Source of the DNA: an uncultured Thermoguttaceae bacterium
GTDB lineage: Bacteria; Planctomycetota; Planctomycetia; Pirellulales; Thermoguttaceae
Length of the DNA stretch: 43,835 bases
Direction of reading: 5' to 3'
Assembly (NCBI GenBank): GCA_937951625.1
Contig: CALFBP010000094.1
Span: 1 to 43,835 of the forward strand
Made by a program: the position numbers and the translations under genes. Positions 1-7,986 of the stretch are shown here, one piece after another. Every line of letters begins with the position of its first letter. Positions within the stretch are counted from its first letter, which is position 1. A model generated the notes under the pieces. It saw only the letters and a list, made by a program, of their open reading frames with translations, did not search any database and was not told where the DNA came from.

Positions 1-333
1 GTGTTACGGTCGTACCGGCTGGAGGGGTTAACGTTTCAACGGATGGCGGGTCGGATTTGGTATCCCGAGGTGGGGTTGGGGTTAGAGCTTTGGCAGGGGC
101 GGTATGAGGGCTGCGAGGCGACGTGGCTCCGGTGGGTGGACGGGGAAGGCCGGGTCATTCCTACCGGCTGCGAACGCGCCGAAGCGGAACGACTACGGGC
201 CGAAGCGGAACGCCAACGCGCCGATGCCGAACGACAAAAGGCGGAGGAGGAGAAGCGTCGCGCAGAGTTGGAACGGGCCCGAGCGGAACGGTTAGCGGAA
301 CAACTTCGAAAGCTTGGCGTGGATCCGGGCTGA
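1..333 (+). CDS. C-terminal end of a Uma2-family (DUF820) putative endonuclease, 5' truncated by the window
   Basis: The open frame runs from the first base, so the N-terminal part, including the PD-(D/E)XK-like core, lies outside the window; the GTG at base 1 is probably an internal valine. What remains is a short beta-rich part with the phrases GRIWYPEVGLGLELWQG and WLRWVDGEGRVIPTG, then a highly charged repeat of AEAERLRAEAERQRA type (about residues 59-105), which should form a coiled coil. This order, closing with a short LRKLGVDP tail, is typical of Uma2 proteins, which are abundant in planctomycetes and cyanobacteria and whose cellular role is unknown. Its stop lies 4 nt from the stop of the convergent URO-D-like gene. 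The family call rests on the tail and the last strands only. Confidence 0.7.
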   Translation: MLRSYRLEGLTFQRMAGRIWYPEVGLGLELWQGRYEGCEATWLRWVDGEGRVIPTGCERAEAERLRAEAERQRADAERQKAEEEKRRAELERARAERLAEQLRKLGVDPG

Positions 334-337
334 TCGG

Positions 338-1600
338 TCAACGCCGGCTTGCCTTCACCGCCTCGTAGAGTGCTACGAGGTTTGCCTGTGGGGTATTGGC
401 CTGGACGTTGTGGACGGTGTTGAAGACATAGCCGCCGCCCTGGTTGAAAATGGCGATTCGCTCCAGCACCTCTTTGCGGACTTGCTCGGGCGTGCCGAAG
501 GGGAGCGTTTTCTGAGTGTCCACGCCCCCACCCCAGAAGGTGAGCTTATCGCCGTAGCTGTTCTTCAAACGCCGAGGGTCCATGCCCGCTGCTGAGCACT
601 GCACGGGATTGAGGATGTCGAAGCCGGCGTCGATGATGTCCGGCAGCAGGTCCACGACAGAACCGCAGGAGTGGATGAACGTCTTCCAGGGCGTGTGCTC
701 ATGGACCCAATCGTTCACTTTGCGGTGGAACGGCTGGAAGAGCTTCCGATAGGTCGAGCAGCCGATAAACGGTCCGTTCTGCGTGCCGAAATCGGTGCCG
801 GTGATGAATACCGCGTCCACCCGGTCGCCCACCGCGTCGTAAATCTTGGCCAGATTCGCCAAGGCAATCTCGCATTGGCGACGGAACACCTCGTAGACGT
901 AATCGAATCGAGCCACGGTGCTGACGTACCATTCCTCGACGTCGCGGATGCCTTTGGGCCGCTTCAGCCAAGGCGCGGGGACCAAGGCGATGTCGCCAAA
1001 CGCCGTGCCACCGAAATTGGCCAAAATGGCTTTGTCCGTGTCGCGGTAAAGGCGATCGGCCTGGCGGGCAAAATATTCTAGGGTTTCATCGCTGATCGGG
1101 CCGAATTCCTCCAAATTGTCCTCCGGATTGAGCTTCGCGTCGTCGATCGGTTCTTGACGCACGATCGTATCGAAATAAAAGCCGCCTTTAGGCATGCGAC
1201 CGCTGGGAGGGGCACTTTTATCGCCCTCGGGATACATGAGGATGTCGCCGTTGGGCTCCGGGTCCGTGTTGAACGCCCCTGGCACCAGTACCGGAGTGCC
1301 GTCGAACAACGTCCACGGCTTCCAGTCTTTGTTCTCGAAACCGAACATGGTTTTCGGGCCACCGAGACCGACCACATCCACCCCCAAGGCGTCCATCAGA
1401 TCCGGGGCGATCTCGCCAAGCATCTGGTATGGCTCGACCACCTTAACCGGCGTGCCGGGCGGGTCCAACTTCAGCGCCTGACGCAAAAGATAGACGGAGC
1501 TGACATGCATCCCCGTAACGGCGCTGGCCCCTAGGTCCAAGGGCACATAGTCGGGCTGTTCGTGACGCAGAGCAGCGCGAACGCGTTGGCGCGAGTTCAT
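338..1600 (-). CDS. Uroporphyrinogen decarboxylase-like (URO-D superfamily) protein, probably not HemE
   Basis: Protein of 420 residues starting at an ATG giving MNSRQRVRAALRHEQPDYVP, a typical start for URO-D-like proteins of the methyltransferase branch (MtbA/MtaA-like). An upstream in-frame start would add 11 residues and has no better ribosome site. The long insert between residues about 85 and 160, and the HSCGS motif (H310, C312) in a late barrel strand, fit the branch that handles methyl groups or small ligands. The N-terminal Arg-rich substrate loop of true HemE is not evident. Such genes are multicopy in planctomycetes near sugar-catabolism genes, and their substrates are unknown. 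It is divergent from the sugar MFS carrier, with a shared upstream region of about 180 nt. Confidence 0.75.
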   Translation of the reverse strand: MNSRQRVRAALRHEQPDYVPLDLGASAVTGMHVSSVYLLRQALKLDPPGTPVKVVEPYQMLGEIAPDLMDALGVDVVGLGGPKTMFGFENKDWKPWTLFDGTPVLVPGAFNTDPEPNGDILMYPEGDKSAPPSGRMPKGGFYFDTIVRQEPIDDAKLNPEDNLEEFGPISDETLEYFARQADRLYRDTDKAILANFGGTAFGDIALVPAPWLKRPKGIRDVEEWYVSTVARFDYVYEVFRRQCEIALANLAKIYDAVGDRVDAVFITGTDFGTQNGPFIGCSTYRKLFQPFHRKVNDWVHEHTPWKTFIHSCGSVVDLLPDIIDAGFDILNPVQCSAAGMDPRRLKNSYGDKLTFWGGGVDTQKTLPFGTPEQVRKEVLERIAIFNQGGGYVFNTVHNVQANTPQANLVALYEAVKASRR

Positions 1601-1712
1601 GGCAGCAATCACCATTAGGCAGAAGGCAAGCAAGAATGTACCGAGGCGTCACAACGAGTGATCGCGGCTCGGGTCGCCATTCGGGACTTCATTGGATTGC
1701 CGCCTTGCCGTC

Positions 1713-1742
1713 TTGTCAAGGGTCACCCCAAGGCGCTACGAT
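1713..1742 (+). promoter_or_regulatory. Sigma70-type promoter for the sugar MFS gene
   Basis: TTGTCA (1713-1718) and TACGAT (1737-1742) are separated by 18 nt. The start of transcription should fall near 1749, just ahead of the GGGAGG ribosome site (1768-1773) and the GTG at 1781. This argues against the longer frame that opens at 1658, which would begin upstream of the promoter. Confidence 0.5.
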
Positions 1743-1780
1743 GGGAGCCGAACCTTCTGACAAACCTGGGAGGATCGCCT

Positions 1781-3175
1781 GTGTCCAGCAGCGTGGAACA
1801 TCGCAACGGGAGCGTCGCTTATGTGTATCTCTTGGCCGTGGTGGCGGCCTTGGGCGGGCTGTTGTTCGGGTACGATACGGCAGTCATTTCCGGCGCTATC
1901 GGGTTTCTAACCACCCATTTCAACCTCGATCCCGCCTTTGAAAAAGGCTGGGCCGCGGCAAGCGTGCTCTTGGGGTGTGCGGCGGGGGCGGCGGTGGCCG
2001 GATTCTTGAGCGACGCCTTGGGCCGTAAAAAGATGCTGCTGCTCGCCGGCGCATTGTTCCTCCTCTCGGCGTTGGGTACCGCGCTGCCCCAGACGGTCGC
2101 GGTGTTCGTCGTCTTCCGCCTGCTGGGCGGCGTGGCCATTGGCGTGGCCTCGATCAGCTCACCGATGTACATCGCCGAGGTCTCCCCTGCCCGGATCCGC
2201 GGCCGCATGGTCTCGATCAACCAGTTTGCCATCGTTTCCGGTATTTTGGCTTCCTACTTCGTCAACCTCCTCATCGCTTGGTATGGCGACTCCGTGGCTC
2301 CCGATTGGAACGTGCAATACGGTTGGCGGTGGATGTTCGGGCTTTGTGCCCTGCCTGCCGTGGTTTTTTTAGTGCTCTTGACCTTCGTTCCCGAAAGTCC
2401 GCGGTGGCTCGTCAAGCAAGGCTGTCCCGACAAGGCCGAATCGATCTTGGAGCGTATCCACGGTCCTGAAGCGGCCAGGAACGAATTGGCCGTCATCCAA
2501 CAAGCCATTGCCGAGGAAAGCGGCTCCCTCCGCCAACTTTTCGAGCCGGGAATGCGCGTGGCGTTCACGATTGGCGTGGTGCTTGCGGTGCTCCAACAAA
2601 TCACGGGCATCAACGTATTCCTGTATTTCGCTCCAGAAATTTTCAAGAAGATGGGATCCGGGGTGAACGCCGCTTTGCTTCAGACGGTCGTGGTAGGCGC
2701 GGTGAACATCCTGTTTACGGTAATCGCCATCCGCACCGTCGACCGCTGGGGACGCAAGCCGTTGATGCTCGTTGGCTCGGCGGGCATGGGCGCGACGCTT
2801 TTAGGCATGGGAGCGGCCGCCTATTGGGGCAGGGCCGACCTTTGGGTGTTGATTTTCATTTTGGGTTACATTGCCTGTTTTGCCCTTTCGGTCGGGCCGG
2901 TCACTTGGGTGATCCTTTCCGAGATTTTCCCCACACGAATCCGCGGTCGGGCCATGGCCATCGCCACGGTCTGTCTCTGGTTGGCCGATTTCCTCGTCAC
3001 CCAGACCTTTCCCATGATGGATGAGAACGCATGGCTGGTCGCCACGTTTCGCCGCGCCTTCCCGTTCCTCCTCTACGCCTTTTTCTGCGTCGTTTCGCTC
3101 GTCTTCGTGTGGCGATACGTGCCGGAGACGAAGGGTAGGACGCTAGAGGAGATCGAGCGGAGCTGGAGGCGGTAA
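1781..3175 (+). CDS. MFS sugar transporter, sugar-porter (SP) family
   Basis: 464-residue inner-membrane carrier with about 12 transmembrane helices. Sugar-porter signatures are present: GGLLFGYDTAVISGA in helix 1, DALGRKKM in the first cytoplasmic loop, PESPRWL before the central loop, DRWGRKPL in the second half, and PETKGRTLEEIE at the C-terminus. The family moves hexoses, pentoses or inositol with protons (XylE/GalP/AraE-like); the substrate cannot be read from sequence. The GTG start at 1781 is chosen because GGGAGG lies 8 nt upstream and the promoter sits between this GTG and the more upstream in-frame ATG. The gene stands alone, divergent from the URO-D-like gene and convergent with the polyferredoxin gene. 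Confidence 0.9.
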   Translation: MSSSVEHRNGSVAYVYLLAVVAALGGLLFGYDTAVISGAIGFLTTHFNLDPAFEKGWAAASVLLGCAAGAAVAGFLSDALGRKKMLLLAGALFLLSALGTALPQTVAVFVVFRLLGGVAIGVASISSPMYIAEVSPARIRGRMVSINQFAIVSGILASYFVNLLIAWYGDSVAPDWNVQYGWRWMFGLCALPAVVFLVLLTFVPESPRWLVKQGCPDKAESILERIHGPEAARNELAVIQQAIAEESGSLRQLFEPGMRVAFTIGVVLAVLQQITGINVFLYFAPEIFKKMGSGVNAALLQTVVVGAVNILFTVIAIRTVDRWGRKPLMLVGSAGMGATLLGMGAAAYWGRADLWVLIFILGYIACFALSVGPVTWVILSEIFPTRIRGRAMAIATVCLWLADFLVTQTFPMMDENAWLVATFRRAFPFLLYAFFCVVSLVFVWRYVPETKGRTLEEIERSWRR

Positions 3176-3194
3176 GGCAGCGACGCAATCCGCC

Positions 3195-3219
3195 GACGCC
3201 CTGCAACGAACCGGGCGTC
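3195..3219. terminator. Inverted repeat between convergent genes, possible bidirectional terminator
   Basis: GACGCCC (3195-3201) and GGGCGTC (3213-3219) form a perfect 7-bp stem with an 11-nt loop between the MFS stop and the polyferredoxin stop. No T-tract follows on either strand, so the terminator role is only inferred from position. Confidence 0.3.
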
Positions 3220-4549
3220 ATCGCAGAGGGCGAACCATGATGGCCTTCCTTGGCGCGGTCGGACAGGCGACCTGACAGGCGCCGCAGCCCGTGCAGCGTT
3301 GGGAATCGACCCGCACCGCCAGCGTATATTCCTCTTCCGACCAGACGGTGGCAATCGCCTCGTAAGGGCAGCAGTTGCGGCAAATGTTGCATTCGTGGTT
3401 GTCGGTCAGGAGGCAAAGCTCGATGTCCACCGTGGCCAGGCCCATCCGCGCAGTCTTTTTCTCGTTTGTTGCCAGCCACGCAATGGCCCCACTGGGGCAC
3501 GCCTCCCCGCAGCGGTGGCAATCTTCACGGCAGTAGCCCGGCTCGAAACCCACTTTGGGGCACAAAAGCCCGGAGAGTCCGTTTTCGCCAAGATCGGGAC
3601 GAAGGATGCTCGTGGGACACGCGCGGAGGCAATTGCCGCAGCGGACGCAGACGGCTCGGAATCGGATTTCGTCGATCGCGCCCGGCGGCCGGATCACGCC
3701 AGCCGCCGCGGCGACGCGGGGTCGGACGACCCATGCCCACGCTGCACCCAGCCCCCCGGCCAACACAACCCGTCGTGCCAAAGGCCAACCGTCATCTCGC
3801 GTTTTGTTTGCCAGTCGAGTCTCTTCTCTGATCGCCGGAGTGTTTGTGCCGAATGGCAAAGCCTGGCGCAAAGCCGACAACAGTTCTTGGGTCGCCCCTA
3901 AAGGACACACCCTCATGCACCACACCCCAGGGGCGAAAAGGCTCAATCCCAGCACGGCCACCAGTCCCAGCGCCGAGAGTAAGGTTGTCGTGGCCAACGG
4001 TTCGTCCCAAGATGCACCGACGAAGGCCGCTAACAGGGCCAAGGGATCGAGCCAAAGAAAAAGCGAGTAGCCAAACACCGCGCCGCCGAACGTCAACAGT
4101 GCAAACCAATGCCCCAGAGGCGCCTTAGTCAGAAGACGCCAAGGCCTGGCATTCCACGTGCGTCGCGGAAGCTTCGTCGCGGCGGCCGACGTGGTCATGC
4201 GGCGGCGAGGGATGAGGCCCCCGGTCGCCTCGCACAACAGCCCCGTGGGGCACAGCCAACGGCAGAACCACCGCCGCCGAAAGAAGGCGATGAGCAGCAC
4301 GGGCGCGGCGAGCAACGTCGTCCAGCCGATCGCTTTCACGGCCAGCGTCGATCCGACGGCCACAAATGGACTGACGGCCACGAGCGTCGCCGCAAGCCGG
4401 GCCGACGAAGGAAACAACCAGATGGCGATAATAACGAGGAACAGAGCGAGGCAACGAACGGTCAGACGGACTCGAGAGCATGTGGGGCTCTCGACCACCG
4501 TCCGCAATCGCGATCCATTTGATCGTCCTTCGTTTGGGAACTGCGACAT
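3218..4549 (-). CDS. Membrane polyferredoxin: NapH-like membrane part fused to NapG/MauM-like ferredoxin part
   Basis: 443 residues from the ATG at 4549 (start MSQFPNEG). An alternative ATG at 4597 would give 459. The first half has several hydrophobic helices and two CxxxCPxG signatures (FCRWLCPTG, WCMRVCPLG), as in the NapH/NosR/CcoG type of membrane [4Fe-4S] protein. Next comes ARRVVLAGG, which resembles the twin-arginine leader of NapG but is internal here, and then a soluble part with RPPGAIDEIRF and several ferredoxin Cys groups (CVRCGNCLRACP, CHRCGEACP, CNICRNCCP, CTGCGACQVACP). The likely role is electron transfer between the quinone pool and a periplasmic or cytosolic partner. It is the third gene of the cluster sulfatase > radical SAM > polyferredoxin; the partner is inferred only from this order. 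Confidence 0.8.
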   Translation of the reverse strand: MSQFPNEGRSNGSRLRTVVESPTCSRVRLTVRCLALFLVIIAIWLFPSSARLAATLVAVSPFVAVGSTLAVKAIGWTTLLAAPVLLIAFFRRRWFCRWLCPTGLLCEATGGLIPRRRMTTSAAATKLPRRTWNARPWRLLTKAPLGHWFALLTFGGAVFGYSLFLWLDPLALLAAFVGASWDEPLATTTLLSALGLVAVLGLSLFAPGVWCMRVCPLGATQELLSALRQALPFGTNTPAIREETRLANKTRDDGWPLARRVVLAGGLGAAWAWVVRPRVAAAAGVIRPPGAIDEIRFRAVCVRCGNCLRACPTSILRPDLGENGLSGLLCPKVGFEPGYCREDCHRCGEACPSGAIAWLATNEKKTARMGLATVDIELCLLTDNHECNICRNCCPYEAIATVWSEEEYTLAVRVDSQRCTGCGACQVACPTAPRKAIMVRPLR

Positions 4550-4659
4550 GCTTTTTTTCCCGCAGGACTGCGAAAGCCATGTTCTCGACTTTGCCATATT
4601 CAGGCCTGGATTGCAAAGCGGTCGCAGCCGAGGGCCTGCCAACGCTCCTCCCTGCCGCC

Positions 4660-5550
4660 TCACAAGAACGCTTTGCTGCAATTCGCGCAGAGGGCGATTT
4701 CGGCCTGGCGAGCTTGGCGGTGTTGCCGGCGGACTTCGCGATAAGCAGGGCCGTCGAAGATCTCGCGGATCGTGGTCGAACCGTCCAATCGCCCCAACAG
4801 GTGCTGGCCATCGTAGTCCAGGCAGCAGAGGGCGACCTCACCGCCGGCGAGGATCGTAAACGTCCGCCAAAGCCGCGAACATGGCTTTCGAATCGCGGTG
4901 CCGCGGATCGGCTGGCCCTCGCTGGCCCAGTTGTGGATCTTTCCAAAGGAGAACTCATCGACCCGTTTCGAAAGGGCCTTCATGGTCGCCGTGCGGTCGG
5001 TAGTGCTACAACAAGCCACGCCGATTTTGAGTGGGGCCCCCAGTTCGTCGCGGACCCTCACCAACTGCTCCACGTTGCCGACCACACGGTCGAAGCGGAG
5101 GGGGCGGCGGATGGCCTCGAATTCCTCTCGCGTCGCGCCGTCGAAGCTGATCTTGATCTCGTCCAACCCGGCTTGGATCAGCCCTCGGGCCCGCTCGGGC
5201 GTCAACAGCGAGCCGTTGGAAAAAATCTTCACCTTGGGGATGCCCTTCTGTTTGGCATAGTGGATCCGTTCTTCCAGATGCTTGTCCAAAAGCGGTTCGC
5301 CGAAGTTATGAAGGTGGATCTCCTGGCACCTCCAGGCGGCGCATTCGTCCACGATGCGAGCGAAGAGGTTGTCGTCCATGCGCCCGACGGGGCGATTCAT
5401 CCGCTGGTGCGGGCAGATGACGCACCGGGCATTGCAGGCGTTGGTCGTTTCGATGCGGACCACGGCCGGAAATCGGCTCCGCATCACATCCAAAGCCCCG
5501 CCGATCGAGCGGCAAACGATTTGGGAGGCAAGAATATGGAGTTTCTTCAT
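4660..5550 (-). CDS. Radical SAM protein with short C-terminal Cys-rich (SPASM/twitch-like) region
   Basis: 296 residues from an ATG giving MKKLHILASQIV; a TTG 45 nt further upstream is the alternative, but GAGG precedes the ATG by 11 nt. The CxxxCxxC cluster motif is TNACNARCVICPHQRM (C39, C43, C46), after the strand AVVRIETT. Glycine- and charge-rich SAM-binding strands follow (IHLHNFGEPLLD, KVKIFSNGSLLT, EIKISFDGAT). The C-terminus carries further cysteines (PCSRLW, ALCCLDYDG, CANCSKAF), enough for one auxiliary cluster of the twitch or reduced SPASM kind. It lies 51 nt after the sulfatase stop (7 nt with the TTG start), so the two are probably co-transcribed. The length is short for an anaerobic sulfatase maturase (usually about 370-420), so that role is not claimed. 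Confidence 0.82.
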   Translation of the reverse strand: MKKLHILASQIVCRSIGGALDVMRSRFPAVVRIETTNACNARCVICPHQRMNRPVGRMDDNLFARIVDECAAWRCQEIHLHNFGEPLLDKHLEERIHYAKQKGIPKVKIFSNGSLLTPERARGLIQAGLDEIKISFDGATREEFEAIRRPLRFDRVVGNVEQLVRVRDELGAPLKIGVACCSTTDRTATMKALSKRVDEFSFGKIHNWASEGQPIRGTAIRKPCSRLWRTFTILAGGEVALCCLDYDGQHLLGRLDGSTTIREIFDGPAYREVRRQHRQARQAEIALCANCSKAFL

Positions 5551-5601
5551 GTCGTCCGTGACCTCGTTGCTAGATAACGGGTGGTCTAGCTCCAAAACAA
5601 C

Positions 5602-6993
5602 TCAGTCGGCCTTGTCCTGTCTGCGTTTCTTTTTTGCGGCCTTTTTGGGAGCATCGGCCTTTTGGGGCTTTGCCTCGGTCGCGCCGCCGGCGGGATGGAG
5701 CTTGTCGAGAACGGCTTGCAACTGGCGGCGTGCAACCGTGGCGTCCGCCGTCTCGGCGTCGGGGAGCATCAATTTCTCCGTGTACGGGGCATCGGACATA
5801 TCAAACAACTCGCCGCGCTGGTTGAGCTTCCAACGGTCATTGCGGGCGTACCACTGGGCGCCGAGCTGGACGAAGACCCACTCTCGCGGGCTGCCCTTTT
5901 CGCCGCGGAGCTGTGGTGCGAAGCTGTGGCTGTCCAAGATCACGCCCTCAGGCGGTTTCACGCCGGCGACCTCGGCGAAGGTGGCGAAGAAGTCGCTGAA
6001 GTCCACGAGGTCGTTGAGCACGCGGCCGGCGGGGGTGACGCCCTTCCAGTTGACGATCAGCGGCACGCGGCTGCCGCCCTCCAACAGCGAGCCCTTACCG
6101 CCATCCACCAGGCGGCCGTGGACCTTGTGCCTGCCCACGCTCCCATTGTCGCCGGTGAAAACGATCAACGTCCTCTCGCGGAGTCCCAGCGCATCGATTT
6201 CGGCAACGAGCTTGCCAACCAGCTTATCGAGATACGCGACGTTGTCAGCATAGAACTGCGGGGCTTTGTCTTTCGTTTTGGTCGGTTGTGCTTCGCGGCT
6301 GTCGGGCGTGGGGAGGATCGGGCCGTGGATCAGCGTCATCGGGTAATACAGGAAAAAGGGCTCGTGTCGATGGCGGCGGATAAAATCCACCGCGAACTCG
6401 TGCAAGAGGTCGGGTCCGTAGCTTTTCTCAGTGACGGGCACGCGCTGGCCGTTCTTGTTCAGCGCTGGCCCCCAATAACGCTCGCCCCAGGGCCGTTCCC
6501 AGCGGAGGAATTCGTCGAAGCCCCAGGCCTGCGCCTCGGCCGGCGTGCTCAAGTACTCCAGTTGGTTCCATTTGCCGGACAATCCCGTGGCGTAACCAGC
6601 CTGTTTCAACACCTTGGCGATCGAGATTTCTTTATCCGGTTTGGCGGCGGGCCCGCTTTCGTTGGTGAGCACCCCGGTGCGGAAGGCGTAGCGGCCGAAC
6701 ATGCCCAGGGCCCGCGACGGCCCACAAAGCGGAGCGGAAAAGCACCGCTCGAAGCGAATCCCGCCGGCCGCCAGGGCATCCAGGTTCGGCGTCTTGAACT
6801 CGCCGCCGTAGCAGCTCACGCCGGGAATGCCGTAATCGTCGGCCAGGATGAAGACGATGTTCGGCTTCAATCCCGGCGTGATCCCCTCCGCCGCTTCCAC
6901 ACCACGGTCCGGCCATGACGCCAACCCAACGAAGACGACGGCAAGCGCGAGACTGATTTGCGTCCGAGACCCGCGTCGTTCCTGTTGCCCCAT
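5602..6993 (-). CDS. Exported sulfatase, Cys-type (formylglycine-dependent)
   Basis: 463 residues from the ATG at 6993; AGGGGGG sits about 8 nt upstream, which favours it over a GTG three codons earlier. An N-terminal signal peptide (basic start, hydrophobic SLALAVVFVGLA, cleavage near GVEAAEG) indicates export. The metal motif is NIVFILADDYG (D52, D53), and the formylglycine signature is CGPSR (C90) in CFSAPLCGPSRALG. FTGDNGS supplies later metal ligands. The family hydrolyses sulfate esters, usually of polysaccharides; the substrate cannot be told. The protein ends in a strongly basic Lys/Ala tail (about the last 25 residues) not needed by the fold. First gene of the leftward cluster with the radical SAM protein and polyferredoxin. 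The cysteine needs a maturase: FGE or a radical SAM anSME. Confidence 0.9.
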   Translation of the reverse strand: MGQQERRGSRTQISLALAVVFVGLASWPDRGVEAAEGITPGLKPNIVFILADDYGIPGVSCYGGEFKTPNLDALAAGGIRFERCFSAPLCGPSRALGMFGRYAFRTGVLTNESGPAAKPDKEISIAKVLKQAGYATGLSGKWNQLEYLSTPAEAQAWGFDEFLRWERPWGERYWGPALNKNGQRVPVTEKSYGPDLLHEFAVDFIRRHRHEPFFLYYPMTLIHGPILPTPDSREAQPTKTKDKAPQFYADNVAYLDKLVGKLVAEIDALGLRERTLIVFTGDNGSVGRHKVHGRLVDGGKGSLLEGGSRVPLIVNWKGVTPAGRVLNDLVDFSDFFATFAEVAGVKPPEGVILDSHSFAPQLRGEKGSPREWVFVQLGAQWYARNDRWKLNQRGELFDMSDAPYTEKLMLPDAETADATVARRQLQAVLDKLHPAGGATEAKPQKADAPKKAAKKKRRQDKAD

Positions 6994-7002
6994 TTTCGTC
7001 AC

Positions 7003-7313
7003 CCCCCTAGGCCCCCAAGGATTACCTCCGCGATGGCCTTCCTATTTTATCGCCCGGGTGGCCAGCAACGCGCAAAGGGCAATGCAAGGCAAGACGCAAG
7101 ACGGAAGCGATGATCTGAACGTTGAAAGGCCAAAGCATCGACGAAATCCTTTTTCCGTTCGCGCCGGCGCTGCCACCCAGTACTTCTCGCCTTGGTTGAT
7201 CGCTGTAATTCCCTCCCCGAGTGTTCACTGTAGCGGTCGCCGACTGAAGGCGTCAATGGCTTACTTAACGCCACTTCCGTGGAGCGCAAAAGCGCAATGG
7301 AAGACACGCTAAT
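7003..7313. other. Intergenic region between the Nudix and sulfatase genes, no gene seen
   Basis: 311 nt between two leftward genes. It holds the candidate sulfatase promoter (7227-7256). It also holds a small dyad at 7275-7302 (TTCC, GCGC-aaaa-GCGC, GGAA) just after the Nudix stop, which could weakly end or stabilise the Nudix transcript. No frame with a ribosome site and recognisable product was seen. Confidence 0.5.
7227..7256 (-). promoter_or_regulatory. Candidate promoter for the sulfatase cluster
   Basis: On the minus strand, TTGACG (7256-7251) and TACAGT (7232-7227) are 18 nt apart. Transcription would start near 7220, leaving a leader of about 225 nt before the sulfatase ATG. The hexamers are good, but no further support exists. 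Confidence 0.35.
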
Positions 7314-7808
7314 TCATGGCAATGACCTTTGGCGTCTCGGCAACGCGCGCACCTTTGGTTGTTGGCTGGACTGTTCCGGATGGGCTTGGTTACTTGCCGG
7401 GGCCCCTTGAAACGTTTCTCGGTCGGCAAGAAGAACCCCGATTGCCTGTTGATTGGCCGGGGGAAAGCAAAAGTTGCGCAAGTCGGCGATAGGAACCCAG
7501 CGAAAGGGCGCGGTGGGGGACTTCGCCGGATGGATCGGCTCGCAGGCGAAGAAGTGCAAGCATACCTGGCCGTGCTCGTATTCGTGGTTGATCACGCACA
7601 GTGGATCGCCGACGCGAATTTCCAGACCGGTTTCCTCGCGGCATTCGCGGGCCGCGGCCTGGGCGGGCGATTCTTCCGGAAAAATCTTCCCGCCGGGGAA
7701 CTCCCAGTAACCGGCCAACACGGCTGCGGCGGGGCGCTGCCCAATCAATACCCGCCCTTCGTGACGCACCACGGCGACGGCAATTTGCGAAACCTTCGCG
7801 TTGCCCAT
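7314..7808 (-). CDS. MutT-type Nudix hydrolase (8-oxo-dGTP diphosphatase-like)
   Basis: 164 residues beginning MGNAKVSQIAVAVVRHEGRV. AAGGAAAAGG lies just upstream of this ATG; the frame stays open for nearly 100 more codons upstream, but that part lacks similarity to the family. The complete Nudix box G-x5-E-x7-REUxEExGU is visible, starting at GGKIFPEES and ending at RECREETGL. VLIGQRPAAAVLAGYWEFPGG before it is typical of MutT enzymes that clean oxidised guanine nucleotides from the pool. The second half (HEYEHGQVCLHFFAC, FRWVPIADL) also matches MutT. The last 25 residues are Gln/Pro-rich and probably disordered. The gene is divergent from the methyltransferase-glutaminase gene. Confidence 0.85.
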   Translation of the reverse strand: MGNAKVSQIAVAVVRHEGRVLIGQRPAAAVLAGYWEFPGGKIFPEESPAQAAARECREETGLEIRVGDPLCVINHEYEHGQVCLHFFACEPIHPAKSPTAPFRWVPIADLRNFCFPPANQQAIGVLLADRETFQGAPASNQAHPEQSSQQPKVRALPRRQRSLP

Positions 7809-7900
7809 CAGCCTTTTCCTTGGGACTCTTGAGGCTCCATATTGGCCCGGATGGAGCGGGATAAGGGCTCGCGAGGGAATCTTACCATCGCAACGCATTG

Positions 7901-7929
7901 TGGCAACCGGTTTATGGGCATGGTATAGT
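7901..7929 (+). promoter_or_regulatory. Candidate extended -10 promoter for the methyltransferase-glutaminase gene
   Basis: TGGTATAGT (7921-7929) is an extended -10 element (TGN plus TATAGT). The -35 at 17 nt spacing, TGGCAA (7901-7906), is poor, as expected when the -10 is extended. The start of the gene is 58 nt downstream. Confidence 0.4.
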
Positions 7930-7986
7930 CGAAACTCGACCCGAACCCACCCTTGATTTCGAATCCGCAGAAATGGTGGCTCCGCT

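Noticed and set aside
338-1600. URO-D-like protein as heme enzyme HemE, given hemC in the same window
   Set aside because: The sequence follows the methyltransferase-like branch (long insert, HSCGS), lacks the HemE N-terminal arginine loop and lies 19 kb from hemC.
4550-4681. N-terminal extension of the polyferredoxin to 487 residues
   Set aside because: The extra residues overlap the radical SAM stop, have no hydrophobic or family character and no ribosome site; an ATG at 4549 or 4597 is more likely.
4660-5550. Radical SAM protein as the anaerobic sulfatase maturase (anSME)
   Set aside because: About 100 residues too short and with too few C-terminal cysteines for the two auxiliary clusters; kept only as a finding to test.
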